Source of the DNA: Steroidobacter sp.
Lineage (GTDB): Bacteria > Pseudomonadota > Gammaproteobacteria > Steroidobacterales > Steroidobacteraceae
Length of the DNA stretch: 35,136 nt
Reading direction: 5' to 3'
Assembly: GCF_016790065.1 (NCBI RefSeq)
Contig: NZ_JAEUPY010000075.1
Location: 1 to 35,136, forward strand
The notes beneath the pieces are model-generated. The model ran no database searches and was not told the origin of the DNA. It was given only the letters and a program-made list of their open reading frames with translations. Below are positions 1 through 8,937 of this stretch, piece by piece. The position numbers and the translations under genes are program-made. Position 1 is the first letter of the stretch; every line of letters starts with the position of its first letter.

Positions 1-249
1 TTCTCCCGGCAATTGGATCCAGCAGGGATGCTGGTCCCATAGCGCTACAGGGATGTACAAGCAAAGCGCCACGCGTCCGCGTGGGCGCGGCGAGTGCAGC
101 GGTGCCGGGAGAACATCCCGAACCCTCCCGCAGCCAGCCACCGACGCTTCTGGCGCAGCCTCAACGCCCGCCTCGGACGCAGCAGCAATGCCAGCGACCG
201 ACGCCGCCGACGCAGCCTCGACGCCAACCACCGCACGACATTAGCGAAC
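1..249. other. Region upstream of pbpC; possible end of an upstream ORF and low-complexity repeat
   Basis: No confident gene. Frame 1 on the + strand is open from base 1 to a TAG at 40-42 and could be the last 13 codons of an upstream gene. In many proteobacteria an alpha-2-macroglobulin gene (yfhM) precedes pbpC, but 13 residues are too few to recognise it. Bases 134-169 and 191-226 are two copies of a 36-base imperfect direct repeat (29 of 36 identical by eye) that would encode an Ala/Thr/Pro/Asp-rich peptide in one frame. Nothing in the sequence shows that this frame is translated. Confidence 0.3.
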
Positions 250-2598
250 ATGCGCCACACGCGGGCCATCATCGCCAGTCTCATAACAGCCGTCGTCGTA
301 GCGACATCGCTGGTAGCAATCCGCCTGTGGCCACGCGAGCCGCTCGCGGAAAAGATCGCGTCATCAACAGCGATCTTTGACAAGCAAGGCAGGCTGCTAC
401 GCCTAACGTTAGCAAGCGACCACCAGTACCGCCTCTGGACGCCGCTCGAAGAAATCTCACCCGAGCTAGTCGAAGCTCTGCTGCTCCATGAAGATCAGCA
501 CTTCTACAAACACCCAGGCTTCAACGTCGCGTCTCTAGTCCGCGCAACGGTCTCGAGCTACAGCGGCGGCCCGCGAGTAGGTGGCTCAACGATCACAATG
601 CAGCTGGCCCGCCTCATGTACGGGCTGAACACTAAAACCATCACCGGCAAACTCGAACAAATCGCACGAGCCGTGCAGTTGGAAGCCTGCTACTCGAAGA
701 AGGACCTGCTGGAAGCGCATCTAAACCTGATGCCGTACGGAGGAAACATCCAAGGCGTCGGCGCAGCAAGTTTGATTTATTTCGACAAGGCAGCGTCGAA
801 GCTAGGTCTCTCTGAAGCCCTAACGCTAGTGTTGATACCGCAAGCGCCAGTGCGGCGCGCCCCAACGGGTCACGCAGCAGCAACGAAGATCGACGCGAAC
901 GAGCCAGCCAGCCTGCGCGAAGCGCGAATGCGCCTATTCGCTCGTTGGGTTGAGCAGCACCCAGAGGCCGCGGCAGCGAGCGACTACGTCGCGACGCCGC
1001 TGAAGTTCGCCTCGCTAAAAGACCTCCCATTCGAAGCACCGCACTTCACCAACGCAGTTCTGCAAAGACCGCGAGCAGCGACAAACCACTCAGTAAATAC
1101 AACCCTCGACCTGAGAACCCAAAGAAGTCTCGAGCGAGTAATCACCACCTACGTCCGCGAACACAGCAGCATCGGCATTCACAACGCCGCAGCCATGCTG
1201 GTGGATTACCGGGACCTCTCGGTCAAAGCCATGGTCGGCTCAGCCGACTTTTTCAACGCCAGTATCGAAGGCCAAGTCAACGGCACCCAAGCCAAACGCT
1301 CCCCAGGCTCGGCGCTGAAACCATTCATTTACGCACTGGCCATCGACCAAGGGGTCATCCACCCGCAGACCGTGTTGAAGGACACGCCAACCGCCTTCGG
1401 GCCCTTCAATCCAGAAAACTTCGACGGCCGCTTCGTCGGCCCGATCACAGCTCGGGACGCGCTGATTCGTTCGCGAAACGTGCCGGCGCTGACGTTGGCG
1501 TCGCAGTTGTCGACGCCGTCGTTCTATCAGTTCTTGAGGAGTGCAGGCGTCGCCAAGATGGCGAGCGAAAAGCACTACGGCCTGTCGCTCACGCTGGGCG
1601 GCGGCGAAGTGACCATGGAAGAAACGGCAACGCTGTACGCGATGCTGGCGAATCGCGGGCGACTGGCGCCGCTGCGCTATCTCACAGAGGAAGCGAAGCA
1701 AGACGGTATCCGCATGCTGTCCGAAGAAGCCAGCTACATGACATTGGACATGCTCCGCTCGGCGCCGCGGCCGGAGGAATCGTTTGCAAGACGACGCGCC
1801 GGCATTCAAGCGGCGTGGAAAACGGGAACTTCCTGGGGCTTTCGGGATGCCTGGACGGCGGGCACCTTCGGTCCCTACGTACTGGTCGTCTGGGTGGGAA
1901 ATTTCGACGGCCGAGGCAATCCGGCATTCGTGGGTGTGCAAGCGGCGGCACCGCTGTTCTTCCGTTTGCTCGACGCGCTGGCGGCGCAGGAAAAACTCGT
2001 CGAGCCCATCTACCGCCAACCGCCGCGGCTCGAGAAGGTCGATGTTTGTAGCGCTTCGGGCGATCTGCCGAATGCCGAATGTCCACAGATTGTGAGCACT
2101 TGGTACATACCCGGCGTCTCACCGATCCGCGTGAGTCAGATTCATCGGCGTGTTTGGATAGACACGCGCACGGGCGAGCAAGCCTGTCCGCCGTACGATC
2201 CCAAGGTCACCCGCAGTGAGGTGTACGAATTCTGGCCGACGGATCTGCTGCAATTGTTCGCCAAGGCGGGCATGCCGCGTCGGCGCCCGCCGCCGCCGGC
2301 TGAGTGTCAGCGCGATGTGCCGAGCGGAACGCCGCCGCAGATCACCTCGCCTGTCATCGCTGTCACTTACTCAGTACGTAGCGGACGCATCGGTACTGAA
2401 ACCATTCCGTTGGCAGCCAACGCGGACAGCGAAGTGCGGCGCCTGCATTGGTTCGTCGACGAAAGTTATGTGGGCACCGGCACGCCGGGCGTGGCCATCG
2501 GGTGGCATCCGTCACGAGCCGGCCGATATATTGTGCGCACAGTGGACGATCGCGGCCGTGCCGATAGCCGGGAGCTCGCCGTGGAACTGGTTCGCTGA
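250..2598 (+). CDS. pbpC: Penicillin-binding protein 1C (bifunctional glycosyltransferase/transpeptidase)
   Basis: A class A penicillin-binding protein that polymerises and cross-links peptidoglycan in the periplasm, anchored in the inner membrane. From the ATG at 250 it has 782 residues, close to E. coli PbpC (770). A membrane segment lies at about residues 7-25. The GT51 glycosyltransferase motif HEDQHFYKHPG is at about 80-90, with Glu81 as the likely catalytic residue, followed by GGSTITMQLAR. The transpeptidase motifs are all present: SALK at 354-357 (Ser354 nucleophile), SRN at about 408-410 and KTG at about 524-526. The last ~90 residues fit the PBP1C-specific C-terminal domain. The frame stays open upstream to a GTG at 94, but that extension is Arg-rich low complexity, so I prefer 250, where the membrane segment begins almost at once. 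The ribosome binding site is weak. Synonymous codon use differs between the first ~1.1 kb and the rest. Confidence 0.93.
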   Translation: MRHTRAIIASLITAVVVATSLVAIRLWPREPLAEKIASSTAIFDKQGRLLRLTLASDHQYRLWTPLEEISPELVEALLLHEDQHFYKHPGFNVASLVRATVSSYSGGPRVGGSTITMQLARLMYGLNTKTITGKLEQIARAVQLEACYSKKDLLEAHLNLMPYGGNIQGVGAASLIYFDKAASKLGLSEALTLVLIPQAPVRRAPTGHAAATKIDANEPASLREARMRLFARWVEQHPEAAAASDYVATPLKFASLKDLPFEAPHFTNAVLQRPRAATNHSVNTTLDLRTQRSLERVITTYVREHSSIGIHNAAAMLVDYRDLSVKAMVGSADFFNASIEGQVNGTQAKRSPGSALKPFIYALAIDQGVIHPQTVLKDTPTAFGPFNPENFDGRFVGPITARDALIRSRNVPALTLASQLSTPSFYQFLRSAGVAKMASEKHYGLSLTLGGGEVTMEETATLYAMLANRGRLAPLRYLTEEAKQDGIRMLSEEASYMTLDMLRSAPRPEESFARRRAGIQAAWKTGTSWGFRDAWTAGTFGPYVLVVWVGNFDGRGNPAFVGVQAAAPLFFRLLDALAAQEKLVEPIYRQPPRLEKVDVCSASGDLPNAECPQIVSTWYIPGVSPIRVSQIHRRVWIDTRTGEQACPPYDPKVTRSEVYEFWPTDLLQLFAKAGMPRRRPPPPAECQRDVPSGTPPQITSPVIAVTYSVRSGRIGTETIPLAANADSEVRRLHWFVDESYVGTGTPGVAIGWHPSRAGRYIVRTVDDRGRADSRELAVELVR

Positions 2599-2727
2599 TC
2601 CGTAGCGGGCCAAATCCATAGAGCGAACTGATCCAACCGCGCGAGCGGAGCGGGTACTATGGGCGACCCAGCGCGGGTGCTGATGCGTTCGCGTCCCCTT
2701 CGGCGATAACAGGTGACCTTCTAACGC

Positions 2728-4482
2728 ATGCCCCATCAATCCGATCTGATTGCACTGATCGCCATGGGCTTCGTGCTGGCCATGGGCTTCGGCTTTCTGG
2801 CCGCCAAGTTAAAGATGCCGCCGCTGGTGGGCTACCTGATCGCCGGCATTGCAATCGGGCCGTTCACGCCGGGCTTTGTCGCGGATGCGGGGCTGGCGGG
2901 GCAACTGGCTGAGATCGGCGTCATCCTGCTGATGTTCGGCGTCGGCCTGCACTTCTCCATTGAAACACTGCTCAAGGTGCGGCGGATCGCGCTGCCCGGC
3001 GCGGTCGTGCAAATCGGCGTGGCCACTGTGATCGGCCTGGGTCTGGCGCGCATATGGGGATGGACTACAGCGGCGGGCGTCGTGTTCGGCTTGGCCTTGT
3101 CGGTGGCGAGCACGGTGGTGTTGTTACGCGCGCTCGAACAACGCAATGAATTGGATACCGAGCAAGGCCGCATCGCGGTCGGCTGGTTGATCGTCGAAGA
3201 TCTGGCCATGGTGTTGGCGTTGGTGTTCCTGCCGGCACTGGCGCATACCGGTCAAGCGGATGGCGAAAGCAGCTTGCTCGCCAGCCTCGGCGTGACCACG
3301 GTGAAAGTCGCGATGTTCGTGGCTTTGATGATGGTGGGCGGCCGACGCATCGTGCCTTGGTTGCTAGGTCAGATTGCACGCACCGGTTCGCGTGAATTGT
3401 TCACGTTGGCAGTGTTGGCGATTGCGTTGGGCATCGCGTACGGCTCGGCGGTGTTGTTCGATGTGTCCTTCGCGCTCGGTGCCTTCTTCGCCGGCGTGAT
3501 GTTGGCCGAGTCGGATCTCAGTCATCAGGCCGCGGAGAATTCGTTGCCGTTGCAAGATGCGTTCGCGGTGATGTTTTTCGTGTCCGTGGGCATGCTGTTC
3601 GATCCCGCGGTGATCTTGCGACAGCCACTCGAATTGCTCGGCGTGCTGTTCGTAATTCTGGTCGGCAAATCAGTGGCGGCCTTCGCCATCGTGCTGGCGT
3701 TCGGCTACGCGGTGCGCACGGCTTTGACGATTTCGGCGAGCCTGGCACAGATCGGTGAGTTCTCGTTCATTCTGGCGGGGCTGGGCGTGGCGCTCGGCTT
3801 GTTGCCGTCGGAAGGACGGGACTTGATCCTGGCCGGCGCGTTGTTATCGATTACGTTGAATCCCTTCGCGTTCGCGACCATCGAACCCATCGCACGTTGG
3901 GTCAATGAGCGCCCGAAGTTGCTCGCAGCATTCACGCGTAAGGGCGGTAAGCTCACCACGTTGCCGCCGGACAGCAAAATCTCCAACTTGCGCAATCACG
4001 CAGTGATCGTCGGTTACGGCCGCGTCGGTAGCGTCGTTGGTCATGGCTTGCACGCGCAGGGGCTCGAATTCGTGGTGATCGAGATGAGCCGCCGCGTCGT
4101 CGATCAATTGCGCGAAGACAAAATCACCGCGGTGTATGGCGACGCTACTGCTCACGGCGTCATGGAACTCGCACAGCTCCAGCATGCTCGCTTGTTGGTC
4201 ATCGCATCTCCCGATGGTTTCCATGCTCGACGCATTCTGGAAATGGCCCGCGCCAAGAACCCGAAGATTGCCGTGGTGGTGCGCACTCACAGCTCCAGCG
4301 AATTGAAATATCTGATCCGTCAGGGCGTGGATCGCGCCGTCATGGGCGAGCTCGAGCTCGCGCTGGAAATGACCGACTACGCGCTGCGCAGCCTCGGCGT
4401 CTCTGAAGAACGTTGCAAGCTACTCACTCAATGGCTGCGCAACGAAGGCGTCGCCGGCTCACCGAAAGATCCGGGAGCCTGA
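2728..4482 (+). CDS. ybaL: YbaL/Kef-type monovalent cation:proton antiporter with RCK domain
   Basis: An inner-membrane CPA2-family antiporter of 584 residues. Residues ~1-390 form a run of hydrophobic helices (Na+/H+ exchanger fold), with conserved stretches such as PPLVGYLIAGI and AEIGVILLMFGVGLHF near the N-terminus. These resemble E. coli YbaL closely. After a short linker, a cytoplasmic RCK/TrkA-N nucleotide-binding domain starts near residue 426 with the Rossmann motif VGYGRVGSVVG. In this family the domain senses nucleotide or redox state and gates transport. The end contains GELELALEMTDYAL, typical of YbaL. The family is proposed to move K+ or Na+ against protons; the real substrate cannot be read here. 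It lies 129 bp after pbpC. AGGTGA at about 2711 is a possible but distant ribosome binding site. It converges with the next gene, with only 2 bp between stop codons. Confidence 0.9.
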   Translation: MPHQSDLIALIAMGFVLAMGFGFLAAKLKMPPLVGYLIAGIAIGPFTPGFVADAGLAGQLAEIGVILLMFGVGLHFSIETLLKVRRIALPGAVVQIGVATVIGLGLARIWGWTTAAGVVFGLALSVASTVVLLRALEQRNELDTEQGRIAVGWLIVEDLAMVLALVFLPALAHTGQADGESSLLASLGVTTVKVAMFVALMMVGGRRIVPWLLGQIARTGSRELFTLAVLAIALGIAYGSAVLFDVSFALGAFFAGVMLAESDLSHQAAENSLPLQDAFAVMFFVSVGMLFDPAVILRQPLELLGVLFVILVGKSVAAFAIVLAFGYAVRTALTISASLAQIGEFSFILAGLGVALGLLPSEGRDLILAGALLSITLNPFAFATIEPIARWVNERPKLLAAFTRKGGKLTTLPPDSKISNLRNHAVIVGYGRVGSVVGHGLHAQGLEFVVIEMSRRVVDQLREDKITAVYGDATAHGVMELAQLQHARLLVIASPDGFHARRILEMARAKNPKIAVVVRTHSSSELKYLIRQGVDRAVMGELELALEMTDYALRSLGVSEERCKLLTQWLRNEGVAGSPKDPGA

Positions 4483-4484
4483 AT

Positions 4485-5891
4485 TCAGCGCAGCAGCGCG
4501 TGGAGGATCACTACCGGCATGATGGTGAATAGGCCCGACAACGCGAAGGAAACCATCACCAGCAGGTAGATGACCAGGCAGAGCAAGGGAATGACAATGG
4601 CAGCGGCGCCGCCAACCACCAGCTTCGTCCAGAACGGCATGCTACGAGGTTCAGCAAGGACGACGGTGGCACCCATACGCGCGAGAGCCTTCAAACGCTT
4701 GTCCACCGCGGGATACATAGGAACGGCCGAGCTGCTGAACAGTCCGCCGCGACGTGAGCCCCCACCGATGACGAGCATGTGAGCGGCAAACGCAGGAAAG
4801 CCACTACCGACTCCGAGCGAACCCAGCGCATCGGATAAAGCTTGCGGATCGCGAGTAAGCTGAACCGCGATGGCATCGGCGAGATACTTGCGACGACGCC
4901 AGACCACGGCGAGCAGCGGCTCCAACAAAATCGTACTGACAAAGCCGCCGAAGAAACCGCTAAACACCACTGGTCCAAACAGCGGCATACGAATCCATTC
5001 GCGCCAGGTGAGTTTGTTCGGTGTGTTGCTATTGGCGCGGGCCGGTTCCGTACCGAAGGGATTGGTGAGTTCCAGAATCAACCGAGCGTCGGCACTCGAT
5101 GCACCCGACTTCAAGGCCTCCCGCATCGTTTGCCAAAGACGCGCCCATGCCGGCGGATCCATGATGCCGTCGCTCAGTCGCGCGACGAAGCCAAACAAAC
5201 TCAACGACTGCGCGACGCGCATTCCCTGTAGCACGTCGCCGTTGGCGATGAGTCCGATGAGATGTCCGGCGACCGCCTGAATCTGCGCGCGGTTGAGCTT
5301 GCCCAACAATCCAGAGGACACGAGCACGGTCGCTGTTTCCTCGTCCGGCCCATACACGCCGGCATTCGCTGCGTCGCTGTCGACGATGGCGATCTTCGGT
5401 TGTTTGATATTGGCGGCGATGGCCATCTCCGCGACCACGTTCGCAAGCCGCTGCTCAGCCAGCACAGTGGGGTTCGGTGCTCGCATCGCCAGTTCCTGAG
5501 CGCCGCCGGCTTCGGCCTCACGCACGATGCGTCGAAGTGTGCGTAGCACGAGCAGCATCGCGACCATGCCCGGCAGCGACATGACCACAGCGAGGTACAA
5601 CCAGCTACCGATGCTTGCCGTTTCGATGTTGTCGATGACGTTCGCGAGGATTTGTCCGACTGCGCCGAGCAAGTCGGGCATGGGGATGAATAGATTGATC
5701 AGGTCCAGCAGCAACCCGAGCGCGCCATAGAACAGCGGTGCAGTCAGCGTCGCGACGACGAAGGCCAGAATCGCGATACAAAGCCCCGCCGCCGCACTCA
5801 CCTGCCACGCGGCGCGCCGGTGACGAGCAATCGCGGCGAAGAAACTTTCGCGTTCCTCCGCCGTCCACAGGGGAAGCTCAGCAGCCGCCAT
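4485..5891 (-). CDS. Multi-pass membrane protein resembling an M48 (HtpX-like) peptidase with degenerate active site
   Basis: A 468-residue membrane protein whose middle part follows the M48/HtpX layout. It has two N-terminal hydrophobic segments (about 30-65 and 95-125), a soluble stretch with NAGVYGPDEETATVLVSSGL, then QAVAGHLIGLIANGD where active M48 enzymes have a pattern like AVxxHExxHxxNxD. Here the HExxH metal site reads HLIGL, so the catalytic Glu and second His are absent. More hydrophobic segments lie at about 295-320 and 415-465. The ATG (5889-5891) is one base beyond the glpK stop (5893-5895), so the two are almost certainly co-transcribed and probably translationally coupled. If the fold assignment is right, this is a catalytically dead relative with a binding or scaffolding role. 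A general unknown membrane protein is the alternative. No function is claimed. Confidence 0.75.
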   Translation of the reverse strand: MAAAELPLWTAEERESFFAAIARHRRAAWQVSAAAGLCIAILAFVVATLTAPLFYGALGLLLDLINLFIPMPDLLGAVGQILANVIDNIETASIGSWLYLAVVMSLPGMVAMLLVLRTLRRIVREAEAGGAQELAMRAPNPTVLAEQRLANVVAEMAIAANIKQPKIAIVDSDAANAGVYGPDEETATVLVSSGLLGKLNRAQIQAVAGHLIGLIANGDVLQGMRVAQSLSLFGFVARLSDGIMDPPAWARLWQTMREALKSGASSADARLILELTNPFGTEPARANSNTPNKLTWREWIRMPLFGPVVFSGFFGGFVSTILLEPLLAVVWRRRKYLADAIAVQLTRDPQALSDALGSLGVGSGFPAFAAHMLVIGGGSRRGGLFSSSAVPMYPAVDKRLKALARMGATVVLAEPRSMPFWTKLVVGGAAAIVIPLLCLVIYLLVMVSFALSGLFTIMPVVILHALLR

Positions 5892-5892
5892 G

Positions 5893-7392
5893 TCATTCCA
5901 CCCAGTTGAACGAGCGCGTCACTGCCTTCTGCCAGGACGAATACAAGCGGCCACGCTCTTCCTTGCTCATGCTCGGCCGCCAGGTGTGTGACACGCCCCA
6001 GTTACGACGCAGATCGTCGATGCTGCGCCAATAGCCCGTTGCCAGGCCGGCGGCGTAAGCCGCACCCAAGGCAGTCGTCTCGGTCACTTTCGGTCGCACC
6101 ACGCTGGCATCCAGAATGTCTGACTGAAATTGCATCAACAACTCGTTCACCACCATGCCGCCGTCCACTCGCAGTTCCTGCAACTGGATGCGTGAGTCCT
6201 GCTCCATCGCCGCGACCACGTCGCGGGTTTGATAAGCCGTCGCCTCCAACGCAGCACGAGCGATGTGCGCACGATTCGCGTAGCGCGTCAGCCCGGTAAT
6301 CACGCCCCGGGCGTGATCCTTCCAGTACGGCGCGTACAACCCGGAGAACGCCGGCACGATGTACACGTCGCCGTTGTCCTTGACGCTGGCAGCGAGCGCT
6401 TCGATCTCGCTGCTGTTGCGAATGACGCCTAAGTTGTCGCGCAGCCACTGCACCAGCGCACCGGAGATGGCTATCGATCCTTCTAACGCAAAATTCGCCG
6501 GATTCCTGCCAAGCTGATAAGCGACTGTGGTGACCAGTCCGGCCGCGGATGAAACTGGCTTAGTACCTGTGTTCATCAGCAGGAAGCAGCCGGTGCCATA
6601 AGTGTTCTTGGCTTCACCCGGCTCGAAGCAGGTCTGGCCGACCAGCGCGGCCTGTTGATCGCCCAGAATGCCGGCGATGGGCAGGCCTTTGAGCGGCCCG
6701 CTGGCGACTTCGCCATACACTTCGCTCGACGACGCGATGGTCGGTAGCACGCTGCGTGGAATCGAGAACGTGCGCAGCAGCTCGTCATCCCATTGCAGCG
6801 TATCGAGTCGCATCAACTGGGTGCGGCTAGCGTTGGTGACGTCGGTGATATGCAGGCCGCCGTTGACGCCGCCGGTGAGATTCCACAGCACCCACGTGTC
6901 CATCGTGCCGAACAACAGATGGCCGGCGTCGGCCAAGGCGCGAGCATTGGGCACATTGTCCAGCAGCCACTTCAACTTGAGCGCGCTGAAGTAACTGGCC
7001 AGCGGCAAACCGGTGATGGCACGAAACCGATCCTTGCCACCCTGCCCGGAAAAATACGCGACCAGCGGATCGACACGCGTGTCCTGCCACACCAACGCGT
7101 TGTGTAACGGTTCGCCGCTGCGGCGATCCCAGATCATCGTGGTCTCGCGCTGATTGGTGATGCCGATGGCGACCAGGTCTTTGACGGTGAGCTGCGCCGA
7201 TTGCAACGCTTGTGCAATGACCGCGTCGGTGTTGCGTGCGATATCCAGCGGCGAGTGTTCGACCCACCCAGGCTGCGGAAAAATCTGCGGATGTTCTTGT
7301 TGAGCGCTGGCAACGATGTTGCCGGCGTGATCGAACACGATGAAGCGCGTGCTGGTGGTACCTTGATCGATGGCGCCGACGAAGGAACTCAT
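5893..7392 (-). CDS. glpK: Glycerol kinase
   Basis: FGGY-family sugar kinase, 499 residues, the usual length for GlpK. It phosphorylates glycerol to sn-glycerol 3-phosphate with ATP in the cytoplasm. The N-terminal phosphate-binding loop is [11 protein letters not shown] (residues 7-17). Other recognisable stretches are [40 protein letters not shown], and the C-terminal [18 protein letters not shown] with [16 protein letters not shown] strong ribosome binding site (GAGGAGAGG) sits about 8 bases before the ATG at 7392, inside the end of the preceding ORF. No glpF, glpD or glpR homologue is in the window. Instead it is third in a four-gene minus-strand operon with a DNA-binding-like protein, a conserved hypothetical and the M48-like membrane protein. 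All catalytic landmarks appear intact. Confidence 0.96.
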   Translation of the reverse strand: MSSFVGAIDQGTTSTRFIVFDHAGNIVASAQQEHPQIFPQPGWVEHSPLDIARNTDAVIAQALQSAQLTVKDLVAIGITNQRETTMIWDRRSGEPLHNALVWQDTRVDPLVAYFSGQGGKDRFRAITGLPLASYFSALKLKWLLDNVPNARALADAGHLLFGTMDTWVLWNLTGGVNGGLHITDVTNASRTQLMRLDTLQWDDELLRTFSIPRSVLPTIASSSEVYGEVASGPLKGLPIAGILGDQQAALVGQTCFEPGEAKNTYGTGCFLLMNTGTKPVSSAAGLVTTVAYQLGRNPANFALEGSIAISGALVQWLRDNLGVIRNSSEIEALAASVKDNGDVYIVPAFSGLYAPYWKDHARGVITGLTRYANRAHIARAALEATAYQTRDVVAAMEQDSRIQLQELRVDGGMVVNELLMQFQSDILDASVVRPKVTETTALGAAYAAGLATGYWRSIDDLRRNWGVSHTWRPSMSKEERGRLYSSWQKAVTRSFNWVE

Positions 7393-7405
7393 AGCGAGCC
7401 TCTCC

Positions 7406-7822
7406 TCAAGTCATGACAGCAGGCAACAGGAACACTCGGCGCGCCTCTGCAGATTCCAGCTGCGCCACGCTATACCGACGCGCCACCGCGCCGTTGCGAT
7501 GATCCAGCAGATCCGGCCGTCGCTGAATCATGGCGTCGAAGCTCTCGCTCGATGACGAGCGCAGGCACAGCTCTTCGTTCAGCAACACAAGGTACGCCCA
7601 ACTGATGGTCTCGTGATACTTGCCCTGCGCGCCCACCTTGGCGACATAGCGCTGCAGATGATTCCGAAACTGGACTGCGCCTTCGGGGAACCCGTCTCGC
7701 TGCAAGTATTGCCAGGCCAGCGACAAGTGCACTCGATGACTGAATTGCGCGGGATCCAGCGATCCGTCTTCGAAGGCTCGCTGGGTCGGATCGATCGGGC
7801 GCGGTGCGACCTGGGCACTCAT
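7406..7822 (-). CDS. Conserved hypothetical protein, 138 aa
   Basis: I do not recognise a named family with confidence. The protein is soluble, with no signal peptide or membrane helix. It has a His/Trp-rich helical pattern early on ([15 protein letters not shown] at about 27-41) and further aromatic motifs ([17 protein letters not shown]), which suggest an all-helical enzyme-like or binding domain. Its ATG overlaps the stop codon of the upstream RHH-like gene (ATGA, 7819-7822), and its end lies 13 bp before glpK. It is therefore the second gene of the operon and translationally coupled to its upstream partner. A partner or effector relation with the DNA-binding-like protein is possible but is inference from coupling only. 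Confidence 0.75.
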   Translation of the reverse strand: MSAQVAPRPIDPTQRAFEDGSLDPAQFSHRVHLSLAWQYLQRDGFPEGAVQFRNHLQRYVAKVGAQGKYHETISWAYLVLLNEELCLRSSSSESFDAMIQRRPDLLDHRNGAVARRYSVAQLESAEARRVFLLPAVMT

Positions 7823-8142
7823 GAGCGACTCCTCCGGGTGGGACGTTTGGCGGGCGCCGCCGAGCGCTTGGCCTTGGCACGGCCAGCGGCGGCGCGTTCG
7901 GTTTCGACCAGTTGATGACTATCGGCAGCGGTCAGATCCAGGCCATAGATCTTTTTCAGCTCGGCGATTTGCGCCAGGGTCGGCGCGCCGAACGCCTGCT
8001 GGCCTTCAAAGGCATGCAGCACGATGCCTTCCAGCAAATCGCCCAAGGAAGTGTTCTTAAGGGCCGCTAAGGCCTTGAGCACATTGAGCAACCGGGCTTC
8101 GAGACGAACGCCGGTCTGGACGCGGGTAACGGTGGTGGCCAC
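7819..8142 (-). CDS. Ribbon-helix-helix-like small protein, probable operon regulator
   Basis: A 107-residue protein. Residues ~8-48 (VQTGVRLEARLLNVLKALAA followed by a Ser-Leu-rich helix) fit a ribbon-helix-helix pattern: a short polar strand, then two helices with a central Ala/Leu core. The tail from about residue 85 is very basic and Ala/Pro-rich, with the look of a nucleic-acid-binding extension. The start is a GTG (8140-8142); no in-frame ATG is available upstream. A 40-bp inverted and direct repeat array (8147-8186) begins five bases before the start codon, which would suit autoregulation. It heads the operon with the 138-aa protein, glpK and the M48-like membrane gene. A type II antitoxin is an alternative reading, with the overlapping 138-aa protein as partner, but that protein does not resemble a known toxin. 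Confidence 0.68.
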   Translation of the reverse strand: MATTVTRVQTGVRLEARLLNVLKALAALKNTSLGDLLEGIVLHAFEGQQAFGAPTLAQIAELKKIYGLDLTAADSHQLVETERAAAGRAKAKRSAAPAKRPTRRSRS

Positions 8143-8146
8143 GGTT

Positions 8147-8186
8147 TGCTACTTTGGTAGTTTGGTAACTTGGTACCAAGGTAGCA
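8147..8186. promoter_or_regulatory. Repeat array and imperfect inverted repeat, candidate operator for the RHH-like gene
   Basis: The outer arms TGCTACTTTGG (8147-8157) and CCAAGGTAGCA (8176-8186) are inverted repeats with one mismatch. Inside them TTTGGTA/CTTGGTA-like units recur at about 8-10 bp spacing, and TTGGTACCAA (8170-8179) is a perfect 10-bp palindrome. Short tandem repeats next to a start codon are typical operators of ribbon-helix-helix proteins. Function is inferred. Confidence 0.5.
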
Positions 8187-8219
8187 CCGGCTTGTCGCAG
8201 CTGGCAAGGCGCGCCGCGC

Positions 8220-8933
8220 TCAGGGCTCGATGATGTATTCGACCGTGCCTGGCGTACGCTCCACCGAAACGCGCCGGGTGGCAACGTCGAGCGTGTAGGT
8301 CAGATAACAAACATGCCGTGGATTGCTGAGTGCTTCTTTGACGAACACAGCAGCGACTTCCTCTCCTTCCAGCCGCGCCGACATCGTCAGCACGCCCGGT
8401 AGAAACGCAGCGCGAATCTCCGCGCCCAGCGCTTGGCAATGCGTGTAGTTGGCGGGATCGAGCAACGCCGCGTCGGTGGCACATAGCGAACGAAGATCGA
8501 CCAACGCAGCTCCGCAATGAACCAGATGCACGCGCCGCTCCTGAACGATGGGCTCGCTGGATTCGCGAGCAATTTCGCTGGCCAGGGTGTTGAGCCGAAA
8601 GTGATGAACCGTTTCATGCACGGTTGTCACTAACGAACGCGCGCCGTACCAGACGCCGTAAGCACCCGCGGAATATCTAGACGCAGCCGGATGATCGAAC
8701 GGCCACTGAATCGCGGTCACGATGGGATCGTAAGTTCTGGCGTCCTCGAAAGGCCGGGAAATGATGGGCTGCGGGTCGCGAGTCGGCTTGGTGGCCAGCT
8801 CGTGTTCCATCAGCACCTGCACGGCCGCGGGATCGTCGACCAGCTCCTGAAAAATATCGATGCTGGCACGCAGGGTGACGATGTTTCTAAGCCAATCGCC
8901 GCTAGCATCGTCCGTGACTTGGTAAGTCTCCAT
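8220..8933 (-). CDS. RES-domain toxin of a Xre/RES toxin-antitoxin system
   Basis: A 237-residue protein from the ATG at 8933 (a GTG at 8969 is in frame but would overlap the antitoxin). RES-family toxins characterised so far degrade cellular NAD+. The family's key residues can be matched: Arg86 in SRYSAG, Tyr96 in GVWYGAR, Glu107 in TTVHETVHH and Ser185 in VLTMSAR. The site therefore looks intact. It lies four bases after the stop of the Xre/DUF2384-type antitoxin gene, in the usual antitoxin-first order. It carries a longer N-terminal segment (~60 residues) before the RES core than minimal RES proteins. Co-transcription with the antitoxin is near certain from spacing. NAD+ breakdown by this copy is inference from the family. 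Confidence 0.85.
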   Translation of the reverse strand: METYQVTDDASGDWLRNIVTLRASIDIFQELVDDPAAVQVLMEHELATKPTRDPQPIISRPFEDARTYDPIVTAIQWPFDHPAASRYSAGAYGVWYGARSLVTTVHETVHHFRLNTLASEIARESSEPIVQERRVHLVHCGAALVDLRSLCATDAALLDPANYTHCQALGAEIRAAFLPGVLTMSARLEGEEVAAVFVKEALSNPRHVCYLTYTLDVATRRVSVERTPGTVEYIIEP

Positions 8934-8937
8934 AGAC

